A stretch of 64,000 nucleotides of DNA from Macrolepiota albuminosa (lineage: Eukaryota > Basidiomycota > Agaricomycetes > Agaricales > Agaricaceae): NCBI GenBank assembly GCA_027475525.1, contig JAMWFC010000136.1:1-64000 (forward strand), written 5' to 3'. A model generated the notes under the pieces. It made no database searches. It worked only from the letters and a program-made list of their open reading frames with translations, and was not told the DNA's origin. This document shows positions 11,401-21,910 of this stretch, piece by piece (the stretch's first letter is position 1; the number at the start of each line of letters is the position of its first letter). The position numbers were made by a program, and so were the translations under genes.

Positions 11401-12222
11401 GCGCTAAGAGAAATCGTCACGGATAACGGTGCGCCCATCATCAAAGCGCTAACATACCTCGCCAAGAAATACAACATTCACCACATTCGAGTATCTGGCT
11501 ACAACAAGCGCGCCAATGGCCTGGTGGAAAGACCACACTTTGACGTTCGGCAAGCGCTTTTCAAGGCAGTCGATGGCGACGAGTCTCGTTGGAGTGAAGC
11601 GACTTATTCAGTATTTTGGTCGGAAAGAGTTACCATTCGTAAGTGCATGGGTTGTTCTCCCTATTACGCGGCTACTGGCACCCATCCTTTACTCCCTGCT
11701 GACATCATAGAAGCGACCTACCTTCAGCCAGCACCCAATAGCATCTTAGCGACTACCGATCTTATCGCCAGACGAGCTATTGACCTCCAACGAAGGAAAG
11801 AAGATTTAGAGCGACTCCACGAGGTAGTCTTTAGCGCCCGTCGCCAAGCAGCCCTACGATTCGAAACCGAGCATAGCGCTACCATCAAAGATTACAACTT
11901 CCCGAGAGGAGCGCTAGTGCTTATGCGTAACTCCAAAATCGAAACTTCATACAACAAGAAAATGCGCCCTCGCTATCTAGGACCTTTGGTAGTTATCTCT
12001 CGTAACCGTGGAGGCGCTTACGTGCTCTGTGAATTAGATGGTTCAGTACTACATCGACCTGTTGCCGCTTTTCGCCTATTGCCGTATCTCGCCAGAGAAC
12101 ACATTGACTTGCCGCTTGAAGCGCTAGATATCGACACCGCCAAACTTAGGGAACTTGAAGAAACAGAATTACTGGACGATGAGGACTTACCGACTCTAGT
12201 TGAAGAAGAAGAACCAGATTAG
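8396..12222 (+). CDS. Element B pol: RT, RNase H, integrase; frame broken by a 77-bp duplication
   Basis: The frame overlaps the end of gag-protease and is probably expressed by -1 frameshifting; no start codon is implied at 8396. Reverse transcriptase has FCVLKKNGNLRIV and the catalytic FIDDVG near residue 394, with Ile in place of the usual Val/Leu of Y-x-DD. The duplication 10035-10188 splits RNase H (AVDTSYIAVG, KLELYGLF, VEVDARYI, GPDGLSRR). Discounting 77 bp gives one 1249-aa protein. Integrase has the zinc site (LGHRG to CHLCQI) and catalytic VDTMH, TDNGA and LVERP, with 34 residues between the second Asp and the Glu. The C-terminus is acidic (ELEETELLDDEDLP) and has no chromodomain. 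Confidence 0.85.
10035..10188. repeat. 77-bp exact tandem duplication in element B pol
   Basis: Positions 10035-10111 and 10112-10188 are identical. One copy removed restores a single pol frame across RNase H. Confidence 0.92.
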
Positions 12223-12653
12223 AAAAGAATATATATTGATAAGCTCTTTCTTTCTATTACTTATCTTACTTATCTTTCTTGCCGATACTTACTGTACTAT
12301 ATTCCACAGACAATTCCTTACGTAGTCAAGTCGCAGCGCTAGCGTGTCGCCAACGCTTAGCGCATTGCGCAACTCTCGCCAAGGGTTTTTCGCTATGATG
12401 ATTTACTGAGTGTTTCCCTTTTCCTCAAAATTTGTCTAAGTCCCTCACATATTACTATTCTTGCTAATACCTACCTCAGAATACTTACCGCTTGCTTTCT
12501 CTCTGTTATACTTTCCTTGCGCTCTGCCGCTACGCTAACTCAGATTATTGGACTCAATTCCTCCACTCGGTAGGGAAACACCAAAATTATATAAAGAAGT
12601 TGAGGCGCCAACAAAAATATATGTACAAACGGCCTATCTACGCTAAGGTCCGT
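12223..12653. other. Element B interval between convergent pol and antisense gene
   Basis: These 431 bp hold no supported gene. They are AT-richer than the flanks with several T-rich runs and would form the shared 3' untranslated region of the two convergent genes. Confidence 0.5.
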
Positions 12654-15088
12654 TTAATCGCTAACATCATCCATCGACAAGGAGGCGTCGGAAAGTGGGA
12701 GGGAAGAATCGCGAAGGGGTAAGAGGTCGCCAGGTAGGATGTCGTTAGCGGTTTGCCAATCCAGAGCGGCTTGGCAATCCGCTTGGTAATCACGCAGTAC
12801 CTGCAAGCTGCGACCCAAATTGGAATAGCGCAAGCGAAGCGCCATAAGCTGGCCTCGGACACGTTCCCGCTCCCGACCCATTGCTGCCTCCATCGTTGCC
12901 GCCCTACTTGAGAACCTCTCCAGCATCTCCCGCGGGTTAAGTGCCACCACCGGGTACACGAGGTCTTGTCCCAGCCAGTGGAACGCGTCGCCTGTAACCG
13001 TTGGCTGCGGCTGAGGGGTCCAGGCAGGATTAATCCTGGCGACCACGGGACGCCTGGGCTCCAACCCGGCAACGTCCTCGGGGTCTGAGACTTCCCAGGG
13101 GGCAACGTTACCGTAGGGAGGTAGCCAGTGCCACTCTGGCTCCTCCCTGGCAACTCCTGCCGCGCCCTCGACTTCTGCCACTACCTCCCTTGCCGATGCC
13201 TCTCCCTCACCCTCTCCCGCTACCGCCTCCTTGGCGGGGGCCTCTTCCTCGTCACCTTTGCGCTGGGTCGCCAAAGTCTCGTCTGGCTCCCCCTCCGCGT
13301 CCTCGTCACCAGCCATAGCCATAGGGCTTCCCGCTCCCCTTGCTGCCATTGCCGAGGGTTCCACCTCCTGAGGATCTTCCCTTGGCGGCGGGTCCACTAC
13401 CGCGTCGTCCTCATCGGCAGCAGGCAGAGAAACCCCCCTCAGGTGGATAGGGGAAAGTAACTTGCTAGGCCCGGCTTCAGTGTCCCTCGGCGGCAGGCGG
13501 CTGGCGGCAAGCGCTTTCTCCAACTCCTCCATCTCCACGTCTCCAGGGGTAGAGGGAGGAGACTCCACCCGCGCACGTTTGGCCTTGCCCTTCCCCTTGG
13601 CAGGGGAAGAGACTTGTCGTTTTGAAGGGACCGTAGTCCCTTGGCGCTCTCCGGCGCCACGGTTGCCGACTGTTGCAGACTCGTCCCCTTGACGCGTCGG
13701 CAGCGCCAGGGAACTCTTGCTAATCGTCGCCGCATCGCCAGCGGCCTGCTTCTTCCTCTCCCCCTCAACAAACTCCCGCGCCCTTTTGACGAGGACGGCA
13801 CGCTTGAAAGTGCGCTCCACTACCGCGTCGGGAGCTCCACCGCGTTCGCGACTCTTAGCGCCGTCCAGAGTGCAGGCCCGTTTAAGCGTACCGCACCGGT
13901 AGCAGGGCTGGCCACCAGTGGGGTACCAACACCCCTCTGGGTCGTTGTCGGCCCAGCACTTGTCGCACTACAAGAATGTTAACGAAAGCGGCAAGGAAAG
14001 CCAAAGTGCTTACCGCCCCTTGGGAGTCCTTGAACTCCCGCCTTGCCGCTGGGCTTGCCGTCTTCTTGTCCTTCATCTCCGGCAAGACCACCCCCGCCTC
14101 CATTCCTCCATCCAAAACCGCCTCATCTCGTCTTGCCACCAACAAACCCTTCAGCTCTGCGTCGCTAAAGGAAGTTTGCGTTGGCGCCTGTCAACTGGTT
14201 GGTTAGCAGGGAAAGTACCTTGGCGTAACGAACTTACCGTGTAACGAGGGGCGGCAGCCTTGCGAGACTTAGAATGGGATAAACGATAAGCGCCAGCGGT
14301 AACAACGCACAAACTTACCTTCTTCTTTAAAGTCTTGCCAGGCTTGACCGGAGAGCCCGATGTGCTTGCCGGCAGTGCTGGGCTCTGGGCACTACCGGCG
14401 CGGGAATCCTTCCCACCAGACACCTGCCTCCTTGCAATTGGCGACCTCTCACTGGCTACCAGGGTCTCGCCAACGACCTCTCGCTCCTCTAAGGCCTTGG
14501 TCCTCTCCTTGGCGTCACGGGAGGCCTCTTCCAGCACACTCTCGCGGATAGCCGCCATCTCAGCGTCCACCTGCAAATTAGCAAGAGGCGCTAACACCTC
14601 TTGTTTGCTATGGGGAGACAGATCAGACCACAGCTAAGTCAGAAATCAAAAATCAGAGATACTTACTCAGGTGCGGGAGCGCTTACCGTCATCGGCAAGG
14701 CGCCAGAGAGGATATCCTCCAACTCGTCCTCAATGGTAGGGACAGGAGGAGGCGCCTAGGAACCTAATCAGCCAGCGACACGGCAAAGACTAAAAGCACT
14801 TACAAAGCGAGAAAACGGCGCTAACCACTCCGCGCCACGATTATCCACATAGCGGGCTCGGCACCACTCCCGCACCTCAATCTCCTTATCCCAGCCTACG
14901 CCAAGGACACGGACCTCGTACCAACGCTCCAATAACTTCATAACCGCGATGACCAAATTTGAAGGCGCCTCCGCGCCCACACCCTCGATGCGCCTAACGA
15001 AATTATTTGCCTTAGCGATGTATGCGTAGGCGGCTTCTTGAGCAGCCTGAGACGGGACTGGAGGCGGAGTTGGAATTCGGAAAGACAT
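12654..15088 (-). CDS. Element B antisense accessory gene: 6 exons, Cys-cluster and coiled-coil protein
   Basis: This gene runs opposite to pol, starting 170 bp inside the 3' LTR. The model from ATG 15088 is 15088-14804, 14755-14687, 14633-14319, 14267-14238, 14187-14014, 13967-12654. Five introns of 48, 53, 51, 50 and 46 bp have GTAAG donors and AG acceptors. Every intron is phase 0, and the exons sum to 2187 nt with one open frame of 728 aa. Exon 6 opens with C-x2-C-x8-C, 8 residues, C-x2-C-x6-C (CYRCGTLKRAC), followed by a basic stretch (RTFKRAVLVKRAR). A long acidic, low-complexity region follows, then a Glu/Arg/Leu-rich predicted coiled coil near the C-terminus. No enzyme motif is visible. 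The cysteine cluster and coiled coil parallel the antisense gene of family A. Role unknown; a DNA- or RNA-binding regulator is a guess. Confidence 0.8.
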
Positions 15089-15248
15089 ATTTTTTTAATA
15101 GAGCGCCAGGTAAAAATGTGGAGGAGAGACGAAGTCCAAACTCATGCGCCAGGACTATAAACCAAATCTCAAGAACGCACGGGCCACTTGTCACAAAAAC
15201 GGTAACAGTAGCCTTATTTGGTGACTGAGGACAGTCAATTTTTCAGTT

Positions 15249-15257
15249 GGGGGGAGA
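15249..15257 (+). other. Element B polypurine tract
   Basis: GGGGGGAGA lies directly before the 3' LTR, as expected for plus-strand priming. Confidence 0.8.
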
Positions 15258-16208
15258 TGATAGGACCCTATACAGGTTAGGCGCATCAACGGCAGGCTCG
15301 GCACCGGCTCCGGAAACCTTGCCGCACTCGTCCTGAACTTAGCGCACGCGTTCTACCTATTTTAAGCCATTTCTGACGGCCGCGCACGGCAAGAAGCAGA
15401 TCCAATCAATGATAGCGCCGACGGCAGCAGGAATGACAACTGACAGATGGCATCAGTCACTGACGACAGCGCTTAGCGAGAAGCTTGATGATCTATCAAA
15501 AACTGACGGACAGCTTAGCGTTTGACCTTGGCGTCTGACACCGCTTACCGTCTCGATTTGGCGCCCAACGTCGCTTAGGTGTTCTGACAGACAGAAGGGT
15601 GATGGATTGATGGTTTAGCACCGCGATCTGCCGCCTGGTGGCGCCAAGGGTCCTCAAAGGACGGTAGGGATCGGAAACCGTTGGAGCTACCCCTATGAAA
15701 TTTTCCAGTTTACCGCACTTTGGCGATGGTTGGTCACTGGCGACGGTGAACTCCTTGTAGTATATATATTACTTACCGACTTGTACATCCACCATCAGAA
15801 CAATAGACCACAGTTTACTCCCCTTTCCTCAGTCTCCCTTACGCTCAAGAGCTCATTTACGCTACGGTCGGCAACGTCAAACTCATCGGCAGTTGCAGAC
15901 GCTCGCCAACACTCGACATACTCGCGCCTTGCAACTACGGCAGGCATTATCGACGCTTAGAACTTCGCTAAGCTTATCGTGCTCTTGCCGCTCACCCTTG
16001 CCGTCTTCACTTACCGCATTTCCTTAGGCGCTTTACCTTAGCGCTTGACACTTGCCGACCCCGTTACCGACTTTTCTCATTTTCTTAGGCGCGTTCTCTG
16101 GGACCTGCCCGGGACTCCTCATATTACTTTTAGCGCGCCCAACGCAAGCTCTTGGTCCGGTAACACTACTGCTACATTTGTTGCTGACCAAAACTTTGGG
16201 CGTCATCA
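15258..16208 (+). repeat. Element B 3' LTR (951 bp)
   Basis: Same length and ends as the 5' LTR at 4623-5573. It is followed by the second ACGT of the target duplication (16209-16212). Confidence 0.93.
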
Positions 16209-16212
16209 ACGT

Positions 16213-18434
16213 GCTTCTGGTGATCCTCCGGCGAGTCGGAGTAGATGAGTATGTCGTCCAGGTAGACTATCACGAAGACGTCGCTCATGTTGTGGAAGAT
16301 GTCGTTCATGAAGTATTGGAACGTGGCGGGGGAGTTAGTCATTCCGAAAGGCATTACAAGGTACTCAAACAGACCATACCGCGTGCGGAACGCGGTTTTC
16401 CACTCATGTCCCGGGGCGATGCGGACGTTGTTGTAACCGGAGCGGAGGTCGATCTTTGTATAAACCTTGGCACTGCGGAGTCGATCGACCAGATCGCCAA
16501 TGAGCGGGAGCGGGTAGCGGTTCTTCTTGGTGATCTTATTGAGTCCCCGGTAGTCGACACAGAGTCGGAGCGAGCCGTCCTTCTTCTTGGCGAATAGAAC
16601 CGGGGCTCTGGCGGCGGAGGCGGAGGGTCGGATGAATCCCTTACCGAGCATTTCGTCGAGATAGTCCTTGAGAGCCCGGAGTTCGACCTCCGACATGTTG
16701 TAGACCTTGCCGAAAGGGGGGGTGGCTCCTTCCTCGAGGTCGATGGTGTGATCGTAGGGGCGGTGAGGGGGAATCTCCTTGGCGTCTCCTTCGGAGAATA
16801 CGTCAGCGAACTCGTGATACTCCGGGGGAACTACTTCTCGGAGGATTTGCTCCTCGGTTTTCTGTTCCGGGGGGATAGCGTCCCCTCGTAGGTGTTCTTC
16901 CGGGAGAGAGGGCGAGGTGTGTAGCTGAAACGTGGGAGTCCCATCCCTCATGAGGCGGGCGAAGGGGGCGGCCCCAATGATCCTAATGTCGAGTGCGCTC
17001 GGGTCAATCGGTGTTGCGGAATCATCGGCCGGAGCGGGTGTGACGCGTGTCTGAGACCGGCAGGGGTAGTTCGGCCCCTTGTACTTGTTCCGAGGAATGT
17101 TTGGGGGTCGATCGGGGGCCTTGCGGTCTCGGATGGGCGGGGGTGGTGCATGTGTGGGGGGCGCGGCAGTCGTCCCGGGGGTGTCGGGCGTCGGGTCGCT
17201 TCCTAGAGCCCGGAGGTGCACGGCGGTCGAGGGGTGGTCTTCGGGCCCCGGGAAGGTCATGGTGAGCGTCCTCCAATCGATGTCGGGGTTCGTGTCGCGC
17301 AGCCAGGGTAGCCCCAGCACCATTGGGGTCGATTCGTGAAGTCGCGTGACCAGGAAGTCGGAAGTGAACTCGTAGTTGTTGTCCAGGGTCACGCGTCCTG
17401 AGTGAGACCTTTGGATGGGGCCGGAGGAGGAGGGGGTGCCGTCGAGGCGTTGCAGGCGGAGGGGCTGGTCGAGGGAGTCGTGGGGAAGGTCGAGGGCGTT
17501 GCTGATGAAAACCCCGGTGGCTCCGCTGTCGATAAGGGCCGATATCGGTCCCGGGGTGCCGTCCAGCCTGGCATTGATGACGAAGGATCGGGACGAGCGG
17601 GACTGGAGTCCGGGGGGTGATGGGGGCTCGTCCGGGGGGTCCTTCGGGGTTGGGTTTGAGGAGTGGGGGATGTCGAAGGGGAGTTGCTGGTCGTCGGGGG
17701 TCGGGTCTCCGGGGGGTCCTTCGGGGTTGGGTTTGAGGAGTGGGGGATGTCGAAGGGGAGTTGCTGGTCGTCGGGGGTCGGGTCCCAGGTCAGGCGAAGG
17801 GTGAGGTGTCGCCAATCTGGGGGATGTCGAAGGGGAGTTGCTGGTCGTCGGGGGTCGGGTCCCAGGTCAGGCGAAGGGTGAGGTGTCGCCAATCGATGCG
17901 GGGGTTAGTGTCCCGGAGCCACGGGAGTCCTAGGACCAGGGGTGCGGAAGGGTGGAGTTTTGTTATCAACATCCGGAGGTTGTGAGTCTGTCCGTTGGCG
18001 AAGGTAACGGGCATACGCACGAAATGAGTGATGTCCCCCGCCGTAGAGGCGTCGCCGTCGAAGAGGCAGAGCCGTACCGGGACCGGGAGTCGCTGGGCGG
18101 GTTCCGGGGCGAGGGTAGACCATGCTTTGTCGATGAAGTTGTCGGTGGCGCCGCTGTCGACGAGGGTGCTGAGGGGAGTTCCGGAGGGGGTGAGGCGGGT
18201 TTTGAGGAGGAGGGAGTGCGAAGAGTGGGAGGGTAGATAAGCCGTGAGGGTGTCCTGTACGAGTGTCGTAGAGCGAAGATGTGAGACCGGGGCGGAGAAG
18301 ACGTCGGGGTCGATTCCGCAATTTAGGGCGTCTTCCAGGTCTAAATCGCCGGGTCGTTTTCCGAATACTCGTAGGTGGCGTCCTCCCCTTCGAAGGTCCA
18401 GGTGGCACGTCCCATGACCTGTCGTTTGGGGCAC
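16213..18434 (-). CDS. A1 pol, 5' part: two tandem proteases and reverse transcriptase
   Basis: Protease 1 has [12 protein letters not shown] near 18150 and [17 protein letters not shown] near 17910. Protease 2 has [12 protein letters not shown] near 17530 and [17 protein letters not shown] near 17290. A Pro/Asp-rich linker separates them and carries two 77-bp duplications (17631, 17741); discounting both keeps one frame through both proteases and RT. RT shows [39 protein letters not shown] and the catalytic [12 protein letters not shown] near 16258. The frame runs into the B insertion at 16213 and continues at 4622. It overlaps the end of gag (18341) in the -1 frame, so pol is probably made by -1 frameshifting. 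Its exact upstream limit is not fixed by an ATG. Confidence 0.85.
17631..17784. repeat. 77-bp exact tandem duplication in A1 protease linker
   Basis: Positions 17631-17707 and 17708-17784 are identical; probable assembly artefact. Confidence 0.9.
17741..17894. repeat. Second, overlapping 77-bp exact tandem duplication
   Basis: Positions 17741-17817 and 17818-17894 are identical. Together with the preceding duplication it moves the frame by 154 bp, matching the observed frame change between protease 1 and protease 2. Confidence 0.9.
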
Positions 18435-21051
18435 TCGGAGATGAAATGATCTTTCTCACCACAGAGTATACAGACACCCTCCCTTCTCCGTCGTTCCTGC
18501 ACATCCGTCGGGACTTCGACCCAGGGTCGTCCCTTCTTTTGAAGCCGGTTGGCTTGGAGGGCCTCCTCGTCCCGCTCGTCGTCGAAGTCGAAGTCTTCGG
18601 GGTCTTCCGGGGGTTCCTCGGGGCTTGGCACGTCGCCCGGGTCGTGGGCGGCCACGGCGGCGTTGAGTTGGGCCTGGGGGCGGGTGCCGCTGCCGGGGTT
18701 AGCATTGGGCGGGCCGCGACTCACCGGGGGTCGGCCGCCAGGGAACGCGGGGGGACCGGGGTTTCGACCTTGGGGGTTGGGAGCTTCGCCGGAGGGCCAA
18801 GGGGGTCCTCCTCTAGGGTTCCAGGGGGGTCGGGAATTCGAATACTCGCTGCGGTCTTCCCAGTAGCGTTGGTCGATCTGCATGACGAGGGCCTTGTACC
18901 CGTCGTAGGAGGGTTGTTTCGGTCGCTGCGGTCTTCCCAGTAGCGTTGGTCGATCTGCATGACGAGGGCCTTGTACCCGTCGTAGGAGGGTTGTTTCGGG
19001 GCGAGTTGGAGGACGTCCTTGATGCGTTGAGGCAGGGCGCGGCGGAGGGCATACCGGAGGGCGCTGTAGTTCCAACCTGTTTCGTAAGCTTCCTTCTCAA
19101 AACGTACGATAAAGGTGGTGAAACGTTCTTCCGCGCGCATCCGGAGATTGAAGAGGTTGTCCTCGGCCTCGGCCACGGTGTCGTAGATTCCGAACTTCCC
19201 GGAGAACTCGTCGGCGAAGGCCTGCCAGCGAGCGAGTGCCGGGTTGTTGGGGTCGAACTGGATGAGGGCCGTGTAGTGATCGAAGGCGATCCCCTGGAGG
19301 TACGACGCGGCAAAGGCCACCCGGGAGCTGTCAACCTGAAACGTGAGCGGCTTTGCCTGGAATGTATTGAGACACTGAGTTAGGAAGGTACGCCATTTTT
19401 GGGGGTCCCGGCCCGTGAAAGCGTCGGGCTTTTGGATGTCCAGTCGTCCTTCGCGGGCGAGGGCGTCGCGGGCGTCGTCCGGTCCGGCAGCGTTGCGGGG
19501 AGGGGGGCCAGCATTGTAATAATAGTAGTAATGATTACCCCCCCCTCCTTGAGGAGGAAAAGCACCAAGGGCGGGACCCCACCCGCCGGGAGGTCCTCCT
19601 CCGGGTGGCTCACCTGGGGGTCCACGCCCGGGAGGCCCGTTGTCCCAAGGGGGTTCGTTCCTGCCAGGAGGGGGCCCGGGTCTCCACGCAGGGAGTGGCG
19701 GGGGTGGAGGGCCTGGGGGTCGTCCTCGAGGTTCGGCTGGGGGTGGCGGAGGTGGTCGGGGAGGGTTCGGCGGTGTCGGGTCGGGCGGAGGGGGGTCGGG
19801 TGCTGGGTCGGGTACTGGGTTGCGCGGGGGACGTTCAACCCGGGAGGGTCGTGCTTGTATCGGGGGTCGCGGGGGGTTTCGTAGGTCGAAGTGGGGTGGC
19901 GGATCGCGGCGGAAGTTGCGTTCCGGAGGGACCGAACGGGAGGGGTTCCAGGGGTCTTTGGGGCTGTCCCCAGGCCTCGAAGGTACTAGGGACGAAGTTA
20001 GCCCTGCGGCGATTTGACAAGCCTACCGTGTGGGCCGCGGGTTGATCGAAGAGGCCTCCAGCCGGGTTGAGGGACCGTAATATGGCTGAGGCGTTCTGCC
20101 GTTCTTCCCGTTGTCGTTGCTCCAGAGTGGGGACCGTGGGGGCTGCCGGGACTGCTGGGACCGGTTTCGGGGGTTCCTGTTGAATGTGAATCGAGCGACC
20201 TGGGTCCGCGGGGTCGTTGATGGGCCGAGGGGAGGGGGACGCGTGGACTTCGTCGAGCAGTTGCTGTAATTCTTCCCGGAGGATCGTGTTGCGCCTATAC
20301 TTTACCATGGTTTGCTCCGGGAGTTCTCCTCGCGTGAGGCGATTCCCGAATTCGACCAGGCAGTGAGCCCATTCCTCCGGAGTGCCTTCGAAGTCGTCGT
20401 GTCCGAATTCCACGAGCAGCGTCCTTGTCCGTTGCGCGAAGTTCTCTGGCGAGATCCTGAGGGAGCGGAGTACCTCGTCCCGTTGCCGTTCATACTCCTC
20501 GAGGCGTCGTCGTCCCATTGGCGAGGGGGGGGTCCGAGCGGGTGGAGCGGCGGCCGGGTAATGACGAGGGGGGTAGTCGGGGTAGGGAGGTCCTTGGGGT
20601 TCTCGGGGTTGGGGGACGGGGCGCTGGTAACCGTAGTAGGGGGTGGGTGCAAAGGGGCCCTCGCTGGGGGGAATCGGGCGAGGTCCACTGGGTACAGGTG
20701 GGGTCTCCGGCAGGCCCCCGGGGATGCTCCGGTACGAGGGGATCTCCACGGGTCGTGCCATGGCTAAATTGGGCGGAGGGGCCCAGCTGGCTGAGGGCCC
20801 CAGGTCGTAGAGGGACGGGTCAGGGGCCCAGTGGCCATGGCTAAATTGGGCGGAGGGGCCCAGCTGGCTGAGGGCCCCAGGTCGTAGAGGGACGGGTCAG
20901 GGGCCCAGTGGCGGTGGGGGTATGGAGGTTCGTACGGGAGAGGTGGGTAGACGGGGCGGGGGGTCTGCGCGGAGTAGTGGTCGGGTACCGGGCGTCCGTA
21001 AGGGTCGGTCTGGTACCCGGTGGGGTAGTAAGTGTGAGTATACGTAGCCAT
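18341..21051 (-). CDS. A1 gag: long N-terminal region, capsid, zinc knuckle; several frame breaks
   Basis: ATG 21051 opens the frame 30-odd bp after the 5' LTR. A Pro/Tyr-rich start leads to a helical region (RRRLEEYERQRDEV, FGHDDFEGTPEEWAHC), a Pro-rich linker, the retro-gag capsid domain (AFAASYLQGIAFDHY, FADEFSGKFG, ALVMQIDQRYWED) and a zinc knuckle [14 protein letters not shown] (C-x2-C-x4-H-x4-C), ending near 18341. Duplications at 20757 and 18846 each shift the frame and are probably artefacts. A further frame change near 19930 coincides with a stretch of about 170 bp present in A2 but absent here, so A1 gag may be truly damaged. Gag forms the cytoplasmic particle that packages element RNA. 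Confidence 0.8.
18846..18999. repeat. 77-bp exact tandem duplication in A1 gag
   Basis: Positions 18846-18922 and 18923-18999 are identical. It separates capsid and zinc-knuckle frames. Confidence 0.9.
20757..20910. repeat. 77-bp exact tandem duplication near A1 gag start
   Basis: Positions 20757-20833 and 20834-20910 are identical. Without one copy the first 96 codons join the following 308-codon frame. Confidence 0.9.
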
Positions 21052-21071
21052 CAAGAACGGTGTAAGGAGAG

Positions 21072-21084
21072 AGTCTTGATATTA
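21072..21084 (-). other. A1 self-priming primer-binding site
   Basis: The minus strand reads TAATATCAAGACT directly after the 5' LTR. It is the perfect 13-nt reverse complement of AGTCTTGATATTA at 21545-21533 inside the LTR, about 30 bp downstream of a TATA box. There is no TGG tRNA match. This is the Tf1/sushi self-priming arrangement. Confidence 0.8.
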
Positions 21085-21090
21085 TGTCAG

Positions 21091-21244
21091 GTTCCGCTGA
21101 ATCGGGGGCTTTCCGGGAAAGCGACGCCCTTACGATGCGGACTTGATCTACGGATACTCAGGTGTCTGTTCCGCTGAATCGGGGGCTTTCCGGGAAAGCG
21201 ACGCCCTTACGATGCGGACTTGATCTACGGATACTCAGGTGTCT
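21091..21244. repeat. 77-bp exact tandem duplication in A1 5' LTR
   Basis: Positions 21091-21167 and 21168-21244 are identical; neither A2 LTR has it. Probable assembly artefact. Confidence 0.9.
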
Positions 21245-21568
21245 GGAACTCTGGGGCTAGGACTCCGGGGTTCAAGACGAGGACAGGGGTAATCCCGGGA
21301 TAGGGGGCTAGAGTCCGGGGGTTTTGGGTTGGAGGTGACTGGGATTAGAGGGGGTCGAGTCGTGAACCGGAGGTTCTAAGACGAGACCAAGTTAGTAACT
21401 TAAGAGTCGCGAAGTGCGTACCAAACTTATAGCACGCGAATACTAAGGCGTGCCAGTCGAAGCGTACCAAACGAGGCGTACCAGTCAAACAAGAGGGCAC
21501 GCAATATCCAAGTAACAGTTATGCAAAGTATGTAATATCAAGACTAGCGAATACAGCAGGGAACTATG

Positions 21569-21575
21569 CTATAAG
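21569..21575 (-). promoter_or_regulatory. A1 LTR TATA box
   Basis: The minus strand reads CTTATAG 30 bp before the predicted RNA start at 21545. The same box and 30-bp spacing recur in the A2 5' LTR (54226-54232 and 54202). Confidence 0.65.
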
Positions 21576-21910
21576 TACTACGGGACCGGGTCTCGGGGTT
21601 CCGGGATGTCTGGGATGGGTTCCGGGGGTCATTGAGTAGCGGCAGGGGCTGCATACCGGGATCGCGCGTGTGGGGCGCGCGATCAATTGGCGTGGATGGA
21701 GCCGTGATGCGTGATGCGCGATGGCCGGGAACGAGTCGCGTGATCCGATTGTTGATCGGGGCTGGTGGCGGCTGATGGCGGTCCTTGACGTGCATGATGG
21801 CGGTGTCGGCGGTCGTGATGGCGGGGTGTGTCTTGTGGGGTCGGAGGGAGGATCCCGGATGGTGTTCCGGGGGTGTCCCAGGGTGGGCCCGGAGGGGAGG
21901 GGTCATGACA

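Larger units (their letters stand above)
4623..16208 (+). mobile_element. Family B full-length LTR retrotransposon (11,586 bp)
   Basis: Two 951-bp LTRs with TGAT...ATCA ends flank a tRNA-type primer-binding site, gag-protease, pol (RT, RNase H, integrase), an intron-containing antisense gene and a polypurine tract. The order RT-RNase H-integrase places it in Ty3/gypsy, but it lacks a chromodomain and is distant from families A and C. Both frameshifts in its ORFs coincide with 77-bp tandem duplications, so the real element may be intact. It inserted into the A1 reverse transcriptase with a 4-bp ACGT duplication. Confidence 0.93.
1..21910 (-). mobile_element. Family A copy 1 (A1): Ty3/gypsy chromovirus, 3' end cut by window edge
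   Basis: Read on the minus strand, the order is 5' LTR (21910-21085), primer-binding site, gag, two aspartyl proteases, reverse transcriptase, RNase H, integrase with chromodomain, an antisense gene, polypurine tract and the first 50 bp of the 3' LTR. The family B element at 4623-16208 and its target duplication interrupt the reverse transcriptase. Removing 4623-16212 restores the pol reading frame exactly. The right flank (21911 onward) is gag of an old family C element; the left flank is outside the window, so no target duplication can be checked. Several 77-bp tandem duplications break its frames and are probably assembly errors. Confidence 0.93.
21085..21910 (-). repeat. A1 5' LTR (826 bp)
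   Basis: The plus strand runs TGTCAGG...CATGACA. It is about 77 bp longer than expected because of the tandem duplication at 21091. It joins old family C gag sequence at 21911. Confidence 0.92.

Noticed and set aside
18341..18434. GGAAAAC near 18360 (minus strand) as a -1 slippery site between A1 gag and pol.
   Set aside because: The first three bases are not identical, so it is not a canonical heptamer, and A2 is altered here. The -1 overlap stands, but the site is not established.
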